Part shown: one piece after another, positions 32,555 through 40,301 of the stretch | Numbering within the stretch: position 1 is the stretch's first letter | Layout: every line of letters starts with the position of its first letter | Notes under the pieces: generated by a model | What the model saw: the letters and a program-made list of their open reading frames with translations, nothing else | What the model was told of the DNA's origin: nothing | Databases searched by the model: none | Translations under genes and position numbers: made by a program | Source of the DNA: Siminovitchia fortis | Lineage (GTDB): Bacteria > Bacillota > Bacilli > Bacillales > Bacillaceae_C | Direction of reading: 5' to 3' | Assembly (NCBI RefSeq): GCF_003605365.2 | Contig: NZ_QYTU02000035.1 | Location: 1 to 44,306, forward strand | Length of the DNA stretch: 44,306 nucleotides

Positions 32555-33499
32555 TCAATTGAAAGGATAGGCCTGAATGAACAGGAAATGTAGAAATGGA
32601 ACGGTAATGATACATAATATGGTGGTCAATAATACACCAAGGGAGGCAAACAGGGTGTCTGCTCCGTATTTTTCCGCATATAGGCAAATTGTCGGGGCGG
32701 AAGGCATGCCGGAGACAATAAAGGCAATCAATAATATTGGAAATGGAATCGGCAAAAGGGTGAAAGGAAGCAAAAGCATAGGGAAGAGCAGCAGTCTGAG
32801 AACGGAGGACTGCCACAAATATCTATTTTTCAGTGATGAGAAAAAGACTTTCAATCGAACGTTAGCAACTAAAGCCCCAACCAAAATCATCGAAAGGGGG
32901 ACAGTCATTTTCCCGACGTTTTCCAGGGCGTCGGCTAGAAAAATAGGCCATGTGAAAGGAGAGAATAAGAGGATTAATCCGGATCCAGTTGCAAGAATAC
33001 CCGGGTTCACCAAGATTTCACGCCAATTGGCGGCATCTTTTTTTCGCGTAAATAGATGGATTCCATACGCCCAGATAAAAATTAAATAGCATATATTAAA
33101 TACGGTGAGATAGATAATTCCCTGCTCTTTTAGCAAAATAAAGCTTACGGCATATCCGATGTACCCCTGGTTACCAAAAATCATGAGACCTTCGTACACC
33201 GATTTTTGTTCTGTTGGTAATTGCGACTGCTTTCTTAACCAAGCAGCCAAAAGGGCTGAAAGGACTGATAGATAAGCAGACATGGTTATCAGCCAAATGA
33301 AATCTTTTACAAAACCCAATGATAGTTTGATGTTGAGGGAATGTAAAATAAGGGCAGGCAAAGTTATGTAGAGAAGGAGTCTGGTCAGAACACCGACGGA
33401 ATTTTTGTCCAGAATGTTCCTTTTTCTAGCCAGCCAGCCTAATATGGCGATACAATATAATGTAAGCATTTCCTGTACAAAAATACCTGGTGAAATCAT
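32555..33499 (-). CDS. AEC-family permease (auxin efflux carrier fold)
   Basis: A 314-residue membrane protein with about ten helices arranged as an inverted repeat, typical of the AEC family of bacterial organic-acid or amino-acid transporters. Typical parts are VQEMLTLYCIAILGWLARKRNILDKNSVGVLTRLLLYITLPALIL at the N-terminus, GLMIFGNQGYIGYAVSFILL, VGKMTVPLSMILVGALVANVRL in the middle, and SGMPSAPTICLYAEKYGADTLFASLGVLLTT (conserved crossover). ATG 33497-33499 follows GGGGAGGG by seven bases. The family often carries malate or malonate, but the substrate here is unknown. Divergent from the fibronectin-like gene. Confidence 0.85.
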   Translation of the reverse strand: MISPGIFVQEMLTLYCIAILGWLARKRNILDKNSVGVLTRLLLYITLPALILHSLNIKLSLGFVKDFIWLITMSAYLSVLSALLAAWLRKQSQLPTEQKSVYEGLMIFGNQGYIGYAVSFILLKEQGIIYLTVFNICYLIFIWAYGIHLFTRKKDAANWREILVNPGILATGSGLILLFSPFTWPIFLADALENVGKMTVPLSMILVGALVANVRLKVFFSSLKNRYLWQSSVLRLLLFPMLLLPFTLLPIPFPILLIAFIVSGMPSAPTICLYAEKYGADTLFASLGVLLTTILCIITVPFLHFLFIQAYPFN

Positions 33500-33608
33500 C
33501 AAGATCCCTCCCCGCTTTTTTACCATATGAAGGGCTCTTGGTAAATGTTCAGTGAACAAGTCAATAAACAGGTATTAATCTTAAAAAAGGGGAGAGCGAG
33601 GAGTTAAG

Positions 33609-34850
33609 ATGTTCAGACGCTATGTCATACCATTGATCAGTTTAATCGGAACAGCTCTTGTTATGATTGGCAAAAAGCTTCAAACAAAGATCGCATATCC
33701 GAAAAGCTTCCCGATTAAAGCGGTTGAGCAGACAACAAACGAAATTATTTTTCATTTTAAAAGCGAAAAAGGACCGTTCCGGATATACAGGGAAGGCCGG
33801 CTGATTTATGAAGGGGAAGATGAATCCTTTACGGACAGTGAATTGGCTTCGGGGACTACTTATCTTTATACGATCGAAATAGGATCCAGAAGAGGTACGC
33901 CGGAGCGGATGAAAGTCCAGACATCAACGGCCGCGGAATTCAGGGAATCAGAGAATAAACTGGAGGACTGCACTCAAACCGCCGTTATTTCACGGTCTTT
34001 TGTTGGGATGGAGTGGGAGCCGATTGAAGGGGTGGAGGAATACCTCATTTACCGGAACGGGAAAAGAATAGCCAAAGTGGAGGAGCCTTTCTTTGTCGAT
34101 CGCTGGGTAAGGGGCCAAGTGGAATATACATACCAGGTTTACGCCGAACGGCCTTTGGAGGACTTTGAAAAAGATCCGGATGAACGGGAGTCCAGAGTAA
34201 AGAAAAAACGAGCGAAAGACCAAAATGCCGTCATGGAAAAATTCCAAATGACGAAGATGCTGGATCCCTTGGAAGAAATTTTAAAATCGGAAAATGAACC
34301 ATTTGAGAAAAAGGAATGGCAATTCCTGTATAAAACTTTTTCAGGAAGAAGTTGGATAAAAAATCCGAATGAAGCATCCCCTTATCGCTATTTTAAAGGC
34401 GAAGGGCGCGGATTCGACCCCGCATCCAAGGAATACCGCTCGATGGCCGAAATCGTTGTAACACCTGACGGATCTGAGATCAGGTTGAACAAGGACATAG
34501 GGACAACGAAAGGATACGGGATGCTTCGAATTTTGAAGAAAGAAGAAACGGCTTCTGATGAAGGCATCCAGTTGGAAGATATCGAGACGGGAGAGGAGAA
34601 GGTTTCCTTCATACTGAATCACTCAGTCCAAAATCCTTTGGACGATTTGCCCGCTGTTGATTATCGAGTCCGGGCTAATCTGTATCGCAGCGGATACTTT
34701 GATATTGCGGGTGTACATGAGCAGACTCCTGATCATGAAGTTTATTTGAAGCACGGGGTCCAGCGTTCATGGACAACCCTCCATCAGTCGGAGGACGAAG
34801 GGGTGGAGAGGATGGCACCCATGCATTGGAGAGTGTCGAATTTTAAATAG
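33609..34850 (+). CDS. Type-III-fibronectin-like protein with N-terminal anchor
   Basis: A 413-residue protein with a short N-terminal hydrophobic segment (YVIPLISLIGTALVMIGKK) that may anchor it in the membrane. Two fibronectin type III-like modules follow (about 40-105: NEIIFHFKSEKGPFRIYREGRLIYEG ... SGTTYLYTIEIGS; about 122-180: SFVGMEWEPIEGVEEYLIYRNGKRIAKV ... VEYTYQVYAE), then a charged linker (DPDERESRVKKKRAKDQN) and a C-terminal domain of about 180 residues ending in YLKHGVQRSWTTLHQSEDEGVERMAPMHWRVSNFK. The C-terminal part may correspond to DUF3238, which I recall from Bacillus proteins of similar build. Function unknown; ribosome site GAGGAG five bases before the ATG. Confidence 0.65.
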   Translation: MFRRYVIPLISLIGTALVMIGKKLQTKIAYPKSFPIKAVEQTTNEIIFHFKSEKGPFRIYREGRLIYEGEDESFTDSELASGTTYLYTIEIGSRRGTPERMKVQTSTAAEFRESENKLEDCTQTAVISRSFVGMEWEPIEGVEEYLIYRNGKRIAKVEEPFFVDRWVRGQVEYTYQVYAERPLEDFEKDPDERESRVKKKRAKDQNAVMEKFQMTKMLDPLEEILKSENEPFEKKEWQFLYKTFSGRSWIKNPNEASPYRYFKGEGRGFDPASKEYRSMAEIVVTPDGSEIRLNKDIGTTKGYGMLRILKKEETASDEGIQLEDIETGEEKVSFILNHSVQNPLDDLPAVDYRVRANLYRSGYFDIAGVHEQTPDHEVYLKHGVQRSWTTLHQSEDEGVERMAPMHWRVSNFK

Positions 34851-35048
34851 GAAAAGAGAAAGGTTCTGATGAAGGATCCAAGCCTTTTTGGTTAGATGGA
34901 TTCACAATTTTACATTAGAACCTCTTTTTGAACCTTTTAGTATGCCCGTTCCGTAATGTACTCAAGCCAACAACTGACCACACAGAGCACAAAAAGTCAT
35001 GAACGGCATAATCCACACTGTTAATCTTTATATAAGGAGTTGATTGGC

Positions 35049-35906
35049 ATGGCATTGGTTGAATCTTTGCAAAAAGCTATCGATTATATGGAAACGCATT
35101 TGTTGGACACAATTACGGCTGCCGATATTGCGAAACAGGCGAATGTATCTTCCTTTCATTTTCAGCGTATTTTTATGATCTTGACCGATATGTCAGTGGG
35201 AGAATATCTCCGAAGGCGGCGCCTGACATTAGCGGCCCAAGAATTGTCCAGTACAGATAGCAAAATTATCGATCTTGCCTTTAAATATGGCTATGATACT
35301 CCTGAATCTTTCTCAAGAGCTTTCCGAAAGCAGCACGGGATAACCCCAAGTGAAGCCAGGAAAGGGATAGGAAAGCTGCAGTCTTACAATCGTCTGGTAA
35401 TACAAGTAAATCTGAAAGGGGCGGAACCAATGAACTATCGTATTGTGAAAAGAAATGCGTTTGAAGCAATAGGTATTAAACGGAAATTTCAATGTGGGGA
35501 AGAAATGGGGATTCCAGGAGTCCCTGAATTTTGGGAAGAAACAAACAGAAATGGGGAAAGTGCAAAATTATTGCAATTGAACAATGGCCAGATCAAAGGT
35601 CTGCTGGGCATTTGTTCCAATTTTAACATCGGGAAAAACACAACTGATTATTCGATTGCTGCAGAACACAACGGAGAAATACCTGATGGATTTTCGACTT
35701 TTCACTTCCCTGCAGCCAAATGGGCTGTTTTTGAGGCCAGGGGACCTGTCCCGGATGCTATCATAGATACAACGAAAAAAATTTATTCGGAGTGGTTTCC
35801 TTCAAACGGCTGTGAGCCGGCTGAAATAGCTTCCTTCGAAGCGTATATAGACAGTGATCCGTATAAGAAAGATTCCTATAACGAGATTTGGATAGCAATC
35901 AAATAG
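35049..35906 (+). CDS. AraC-family regulator with GyrI-like effector domain
   Basis: A 285-residue regulator. Residues 1-105 are an AraC/XylS double helix-turn-helix (LQKAIDYMETHLLDTITAADIAKQANVSSFHFQRIFMI, then IDLAFKYGYDTPESFSRAFRKQHGITPSEARK). From about residue 125 a GyrI-like small-molecule-binding domain follows (MNYRIVKRNAFEAIGIKRKF ... FHFPAAKWAVFEARGPVPDAI ... ASFEAYIDSDPYKKDSYNEIWIAIK). This is the arrangement of Rob-like and YdeE-like regulators of drug or solvent response. ATG 35049 lies nine bases after AAGGAG; a TTG at 35040 is too close. Monocistronic, with a long terminator; target genes unknown. Confidence 0.88.
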   Translation: MALVESLQKAIDYMETHLLDTITAADIAKQANVSSFHFQRIFMILTDMSVGEYLRRRRLTLAAQELSSTDSKIIDLAFKYGYDTPESFSRAFRKQHGITPSEARKGIGKLQSYNRLVIQVNLKGAEPMNYRIVKRNAFEAIGIKRKFQCGEEMGIPGVPEFWEETNRNGESAKLLQLNNGQIKGLLGICSNFNIGKNTTDYSIAAEHNGEIPDGFSTFHFPAAKWAVFEARGPVPDAIIDTTKKIYSEWFPSNGCEPAEIASFEAYIDSDPYKKDSYNEIWIAIK

Positions 35907-35915
35907 TTTTTTTGG

Positions 35916-35964
35916 AAAAAAGCTGTTGGCAGCGGGACTATCCCGAACTCCGCAGCTTTTTTAT
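35916..35964 (+). terminator. Terminator of the AraC-type gene
   Basis: AAAAAAGCTG (35916-35925) pairs with CAGCTTTTTT (35953-35962), with an inner CGGGA/TCCCG stem. A near-copy of the 3' arm and following sequence (GAACTCTGCAGCTTTTTATC) recurs at about 36034. Confidence 0.8.
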
Positions 35965-36141
35965 CTTACCTCACTACTTTAACGCGTTACCTTGTTGGGG
36001 GCCTGTCCCCTGTTTTCTGTCCCCTGTTTTCAGAACTCTGCAGCTTTTTATCTTCCTGCAAATGATGAAAGGGTTTGCCCCCCTAAGTATTAGGGAAAAT
36101 CATAACTAAAGCTTTTATGCTATAAAAGAGGAGGAATGTAT

Positions 36142-36678
36142 ATGCCCGCGTCAATCATTTTGAATCTGCTAGCAGCCACAGGTTTGTTATTTTCTTATAC
36201 CCCTGGGGATTCCAGCATACATACTCCACAGGCCATCCAGCTCAAGGACAGCGAAGCGAGCGGCGTTACTGATAAAAGAGGGATGGAGATAATTGCTGTT
36301 GATCTTGCAGACGATTTTATTCTTCCGCTTCATCCTGATGGAAATAGCCTTGGCTTAAAAACGAAAGAAGACTATATGAACTATTATAAAAATATAAGTG
36401 ACCCAGATTTGGCAGAAGAGTTTCTCAACGCCTTTTTTATAGAGGAAAATGGAGTGATGGAACACATCCCGACTGAGCCTCCGCTTTGGTTTGACAGCAG
36501 CCTTCCATATGAATTCAAACAACTAAGCGATAAAGAGATGGCAATCAGCCAGTTCAGCTCCATTGAATTATATGGGCCTACGACTTTGACTGTCTTTTAT
36601 AAAAAGAGGGACGGAAACAAATGGATCATTGATGATGTGCATTATGAAACGGAAAGGGAAGGGTTGAATGAAGTTTGA
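36142..36678 (+). CDS. Hypothetical, probably exported protein
   Basis: A 178-residue protein I do not recognise. The N-terminus (MPASIILNLLAATGLLFSYTPGDSS) could be a signal peptide. The remainder contains a D-x-x-x-D-F-x-x-P pattern (AVDLADDFILPLHPDGN), an acidic middle (SDPDLAEEFLNAFFIEENG) and ends in a strand-rich segment typical of NTF2-like folds (IELYGPTTLTVFYKKRDGNKWIIDDVHYETEREG). The start ATG 36142 is seven bases after AGAGGAGG; the ATG at 36136 is too close. It ends immediately before copy C of the mosaic intergenic repeat. Confidence 0.6.
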   Translation: MPASIILNLLAATGLLFSYTPGDSSIHTPQAIQLKDSEASGVTDKRGMEIIAVDLADDFILPLHPDGNSLGLKTKEDYMNYYKNISDPDLAEEFLNAFFIEENGVMEHIPTEPPLWFDSSLPYEFKQLSDKEMAISQFSSIELYGPTTLTVFYKKRDGNKWIIDDVHYETEREGLNEV

Positions 36679-36689
36679 CCCGTTTATTA

Positions 36690-37079
36690 AGAAAAGCGCA
36701 AGCGCCTTGCCCATCGACGTACAGACTGGAGTGCCTCCGACGAGATAAAGGATAAGGAAAGGCGGAGAGTGCCTGCTTATCGGCGCAAAGCTAGACGAGC
36801 GCTGAAGAAGGCGTAGTTTGCCTTCAGCAGCGATTGGCTTATGACCTCGAGCCGATGGCACTCGCAGCCAGACAACACGGCGAGGAACGAGCCGATGTTG
36901 ACTTATCGTAGGAAAGCTTCTTCTTCGAGAGTCTTCCTGAGCTTTGCGACGAGCTGAACAAGGCTTCCTTGATAAGCTATGGCGCAGGAGCACCAGAGGT
37001 GCGAAGTCTGCTAGTCGATAGGCGCTGGAGCTAGACAACAAAAGTCTTTGTGCAAAACTTTAAAGCTAAAACATCTTAT
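36690..37079 (+). repeat. Mosaic intergenic repeat, copy C (longest)
   Basis: Same family as 6567-6813 and 13105-13310. It shares the GCGCAAGCGCC head, ATCGACGTACAGACTGGAG, GACGAGATAAAGGA, CGAGGAACGAGCCGATG, TTGACTTATCGTAGGA, AAGTCTGCTAGTCGATAGG and the CTAGACAACAAAAG tail. It carries two extra internal segments (about 36754-36880 and 36914-36993) absent from A and B, and lacks their GC-rich hairpin module. Head and foot form imperfect inverted repeats (AGCGCC...ATCGAC...CAGACT). Confidence 0.85.
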
Positions 37080-37097
37080 GGTTTCTTAAACAGCGAT

Positions 37098-37126
37098 AAA
37101 GGCGGCCTTCGCATGTAAGGCCGCCT
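37098..37126 (-). terminator. Terminator of the GyrI-like gene
   Basis: AGGCGGCCTT and AAGGCCGCCT (37100-37109 and 37117-37126) form a 10-base stem; on the minus strand it is followed by TTTATC. Confidence 0.75.
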
Positions 37127-37133
37127 GACCGGT

Positions 37134-37607
37134 TTAATAAATCGGTATTAATATCTCCGCCGGTTCTTCCTCGGCATTTTCGTCAATATAATAAATTTCC
37201 ACCGGGCTCGAATGGTTAAACCATTTCTCCTTGTATCCATGTTCTTGCATCCAGGCGTAAACGGCGTCATACCCTTCGCTTATTGTTTTGTTTGAGCACG
37301 ATATTTTTGCATATTTCGTCATCGGGAGTTTGAACCCGATCATTCCTTCAGGAATTTGGTCAATCTCATCCACTTCAAGGCAGGCAAAATATGTTGCGAT
37401 AATTTCGTTGCACATAAACGGGCTGAACAATATTTCTTTATGTTTTGCGTTATGAATCTCGTCTGTTCTTTGTAAAAATTCCTCTTGCACTTTGATGGCA
37501 GCATCGGGGAAGGAGTCCGGGAAGTTTGCGGTGATACTTTGGCCAACCAGCTTCAATTCTTTCTGAACGATCTCACATTCAAAAGTGGCAATGGTTTTTT
37601 GTTGCAT
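37134..37607 (-). CDS. Stand-alone GyrI-like effector-binding protein
   Basis: A 157-residue cytoplasmic protein resembling GyrI-like or integron-associated effector-binding domains: an alternating strand opening (QQKTIATFECEIVQKELKLVGQSI), FACLEVDEIDQIPEGMIGFKLPMTKYAKISCS (the central strand pair with the conserved P-x-x-x-Y) and the end FNHSSPVEIYYIDENAEEEPAEILIPIY, which carries the E-I-Y-Y motif. Such proteins bind or hydrolyse cationic drugs. ATG 37605-37607 is preferred because the ATG three codons earlier abuts AGAGGA. Confidence 0.75.
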   Translation of the reverse strand: MQQKTIATFECEIVQKELKLVGQSITANFPDSFPDAAIKVQEEFLQRTDEIHNAKHKEILFSPFMCNEIIATYFACLEVDEIDQIPEGMIGFKLPMTKYAKISCSNKTISEGYDAVYAWMQEHGYKEKWFNHSSPVEIYYIDENAEEEPAEILIPIY

Positions 37608-37678
37608 AACCGTCATTCCTCTCGTTTTTTTCTTCCAAATATAATCATTCGATGCTGATTAGCTTTTTCCTCTTTTTT

Positions 37679-38527
37679 TCACGAACCTGCATATTTTAAT
37701 GTAACAGGCCTGGAATTCTCCATTGTTGCCTTATAAATGCTGATATTACCGATTGGCGGCACGAGAGATTCAGATTGTATCCTAAAATTTTCGTTCAGAG
37801 CAATTGTCCACATCGCTTCATCATCGTTGGTCAACACAATCGCCAACGTTCCAAATTGTACGGCTTGCTCCCAGTTAAATGTATCGATCCCGCCGCTATG
37901 GATCACCTTTATTCCTTCCTGGCCGCTTATAACCTCAATATTTCCACCTGACCAGCGGCCGTAGATGGATGGCCCCACATAATAATAGCCTCCGCCGCCG
38001 CGGTCTCCATAAGTGCCTATGTATTGATGAATGCTTTTGTCGGTGGACTGATACGTCACTGCCGCCACATCGTTGGCCAGCCATTTCACCTTAAAATCGC
38101 CGGCTGTTTTATAAGGAAGGCTTTCTTTTGGCCGGGCAAGAATATGGTAAAACGTTCTGTAATAAGTTGCCTGCCCCTTTTCTTTATTTTCTTTGATGGA
38201 TAAAACATGTTTCAAATCCGGGGAAAGACTGACAATATTGTGTGTTTTTGTTAGATCAATAGTGAGAAAAATCCCATTGGCAAAAATAAATAGTGCAATG
38301 AAGACTCCGCCAAGGAGTCTTTGCTTTTTGCCCATTTGCAGTAAAAGGAGGAGAGCCAGCCAAAGAAAGATGGAACTTAATATGTTGATCAAATAGAAAA
38401 GTCGGTTATCGGTGTATTCAACCTGAAACCGGGCATACAAAAACAAGAAAGCCATTTGTAAAAGGAATAAGCCTGTGGAAATAAGAAATAAGCCCCATCC
38501 TCCGATATTTTTAAGCTTCTTATTCAT
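37679..38527 (-). CDS. Membrane protein of unknown function paired with BNR protein
   Basis: A 282-residue protein with three N-terminal helices (WGLFLISTGLFLLQMAFLFLYARF, LFYLINILSSIFLWLALLLLLQM, LLGGVFIALFIFANGIFLTI) and a soluble, probably extracytoplasmic domain of about 180 residues that alternates short strands (HNIVSLSPDLKHVLSIKEN, VKWLANDVAAVTYQST, ALNENFRIQSESLVPP), suggesting a beta-propeller-like or similar fold. The start ATG overlaps the stop of the upstream BNR gene by eight bases, and GGGGAGG lies nine bases before it, so the two are co-translated. I cannot assign a function. Confidence 0.65.
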   Translation of the reverse strand: MNKKLKNIGGWGLFLISTGLFLLQMAFLFLYARFQVEYTDNRLFYLINILSSIFLWLALLLLLQMGKKQRLLGGVFIALFIFANGIFLTIDLTKTHNIVSLSPDLKHVLSIKENKEKGQATYYRTFYHILARPKESLPYKTAGDFKVKWLANDVAAVTYQSTDKSIHQYIGTYGDRGGGGYYYVGPSIYGRWSGGNIEVISGQEGIKVIHSGGIDTFNWEQAVQFGTLAIVLTNDDEAMWTIALNENFRIQSESLVPPIGNISIYKATMENSRPVTLKYAGS

Positions 38528-39404
38528 CAGACTGTACCTCCCCGTCAAATTCCCATGTTTTACCCCCATCCCTTGAAAGAAACTTTCCTTTTACCTTCCC
38601 GCCTGAATAATCACCGCTGGGGCCTTGATTTACTAACATTGCCAATTGATTTCCTTCTTTAAAGGGCGTTTCAGCAATCACAAAAATTTTATGATATTTC
38701 TTTGGAATTCGAATTTCCGCTTCACTCCAGCTTGCACCGCCGTCTTGAGTAACATGAAGTTCGGGCTGTTCAGGATTCAGGATCCCAAACGATAAAAAAC
38801 CGGTTTGCCCATCGATGAAGCCGCCATCAGCTACCAATCTTGTGATATTGGAATGATTGGCTTCCTTCCAGGTATTTCCGCCGTCATGGGTTAAAAAGAC
38901 ACTCGACATTTCCTGTGACATGGTGCGGTCACCGGAAATGATGACATAGCCAAAATGGTCATTAAGAATATTGATTTTTCGAAACCGGATGGGCGGATAA
39001 TGTTCGGCAACGACTGACTCCTGCCACGATTCACCCTGGTCACTGGAAGATAGTATTTTGATGCTGTCCTGTTCCGAGTATAGGAAGGCTGTACGCTTTT
39101 CCGTGAGGACATAGCTGTTCTCCATTAATTTTTCTTGATTACCGGAATATTCCCCATTAAAAAGGTTCTCTTTTTCAATCGGAACGGTGAGCCAGCTTTT
39201 TCCCTTATCAAATGTGATGTTCACTTCATTATTTTGTAAGGAATAATCAACTGCCTCATCTGCATACAAGGGCTGCTCCATAGGCGGTTCTTGAACATTT
39301 GGTTCTTGTATCTCTGCAAGTTTAGAAGGCGAATGGTAAAAAATGAACCCGGCGATCAGGCCGGTCATTACAGTGACGGCCGTGCCCAAGATAAAGTTTT
39401 TCAT
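38520..39404 (-). CDS. Membrane-anchored BNR/Asp-box repeat protein
   Basis: A 294-residue protein with an N-terminal hydrophobic anchor (FILGTAVTVMTGLIAGFIFYHS), a Pro/Glu-rich linker and a beta-propeller built from Asp-box repeats: ITFDKGKSWLTV, SSSDQGESWQES, LTHDGGNTWKEA, VTQDGGASWSEA and LSRDGGKTWEFD, following S/T-x-D-x-G-x-T/S-W. Asp-box propellers occur in sialidases, Ycf48 and other secreted binders; no sialidase active-site set (RIP motif, catalytic Tyr/Glu) is evident. First gene of a two-gene unit with the membrane protein that follows. Likely a surface binding or assembly factor. Confidence 0.75.
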   Translation of the reverse strand: MKNFILGTAVTVMTGLIAGFIFYHSPSKLAEIQEPNVQEPPMEQPLYADEAVDYSLQNNEVNITFDKGKSWLTVPIEKENLFNGEYSGNQEKLMENSYVLTEKRTAFLYSEQDSIKILSSSDQGESWQESVVAEHYPPIRFRKINILNDHFGYVIISGDRTMSQEMSSVFLTHDGGNTWKEANHSNITRLVADGGFIDGQTGFLSFGILNPEQPELHVTQDGGASWSEAEIRIPKKYHKIFVIAETPFKEGNQLAMLVNQGPSGDYSGGKVKGKFLSRDGGKTWEFDGEVQSDE

Positions 39405-39424
39405 TGACAGCTCCCCTTAATTTT

Positions 39425-39482
39425 AAAAAAACCAGTTTAATAGGTTAGACCTGATAAATGCTGTATAAAGCCAAACTGGTTC
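39425..39482 (-). terminator. Terminator of the DCC-family gene
   Basis: On the minus strand AACCAGTTT (39473-39481) pairs with AAACTGGTT (39430-39438), followed by a run of T. The stem begins at the stop codon. Confidence 0.75.
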
Positions 39483-39873
39483 ACGATAAAAATCTTTCCC
39501 GGACATCAGGGGAAGGAATCATGCAGCTCTCCTTTTTGCCGAACCATTTATAGCGGTTACTGGCGATAAAATCATAGGCGAGATTCCGGATAGGGGCAGG
39601 AACGATGAGGAACCCATATGCCAGCTTCCAAAAGCCCTGTAAATGCCTGGCGATCCTAAGAGCTGCTGTCGATTTATAATAGGCTTTATCCCCCTCAATC
39701 AAAATTATACTGTCTATATCAGAGGGCACGTTACGCTCTTTCAGAAGCTTTTGCCCGATATCGCTTTGAAGCGAAGCAAATCGGAATGTTCCTTTCGGGT
39801 CATTTTTTATGATGAACCGGACGCTTGCATCACAGAAATTACAAACGCCGTCAAATAATACGATGGGATTCAC
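39481..39873 (-). CDS. DCC-family thiol-disulfide oxidoreductase (DUF393)
   Basis: A 130-residue protein with the family-defining start IVLFDGVCNFCDASVRFIIKNDPKG (D-x-x-C-x-x-C), followed by FRFASLQSDIGQKLL, a middle AYYKSTAALRIARHLQGFW and the ending YDFIASNRYKWFGKKESCMIP. DCC proteins are thioredoxin-like small proteins with a predicted redox CxxC; B. subtilis YuxK is a relative. It starts at GTG 39871-39873 with AGGAGG seven bases upstream. Confidence 0.88.
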   Translation of the reverse strand: MNPIVLFDGVCNFCDASVRFIIKNDPKGTFRFASLQSDIGQKLLKERNVPSDIDSIILIEGDKAYYKSTAALRIARHLQGFWKLAYGFLIVPAPIRNLAYDFIASNRYKWFGKKESCMIPSPDVRERFLS

Positions 39874-40301
39874 AATTATTCCTCCTGATCGTAAGCCTTC
39901 CTCTATTTTAACCTTTTTATGGCCCGGAAAACATAATGATTTATGTCACTGTATGGGCCAGGTCGGGTCATGTCCGGCATCCGGATCATGCTTTCCTGAT
40001 TGAAGCTTAAATTTTCCTCTTTTTGGTTCGTCCTATCCGCTTTTATATGATCATATTTCAACGATTAATAAGCATTTAAGACAATTATTGCAGAATATGC
40101 AGTGTTGGACGATTTACCTACGGCGATATGTGTTTTTTCACCTATCCCACCAATTTAGTTATCATTCTTTTATCCTTGTGAAAAAGGCAAAATGACTGAT
40201 AAATATGTTTCTTAGGCACTATTTTTATCAGAATCGATAAAATTTTCTGAATAAAATGATATAATCTCCTTTAGTTAGACAAATTCTAAGGGGAGGTTTA
40301 A
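39874..40301. other. Intergenic region between DCC gene and peptidase gene
   Basis: No gene is seen. The right end holds an extended -10 element, TG-A-TATAAT (40257-40265), 36 bases before the peptidase ATG, with no clear -35, and the ribosome site GGGGAGG just before the ATG. The remaining sequence is AT-rich without strong symmetry. Confidence 0.5.
40257..40265 (+). promoter_or_regulatory. Extended -10 promoter of the peptidase gene
   Basis: TG (40257-40258), one base, then TATAAT (40260-40265). A good -35 is not visible at the usual distance, which extended -10 promoters tolerate. Confidence 0.55.

Noticed and set aside
36568-37041. 157-codon minus-strand frame across repeat copy C
   Set aside because: It covers the mosaic repeat and the end of the preceding gene; its peptide is Arg/Ser-rich, as expected of a read-through of GC-rich non-coding DNA.
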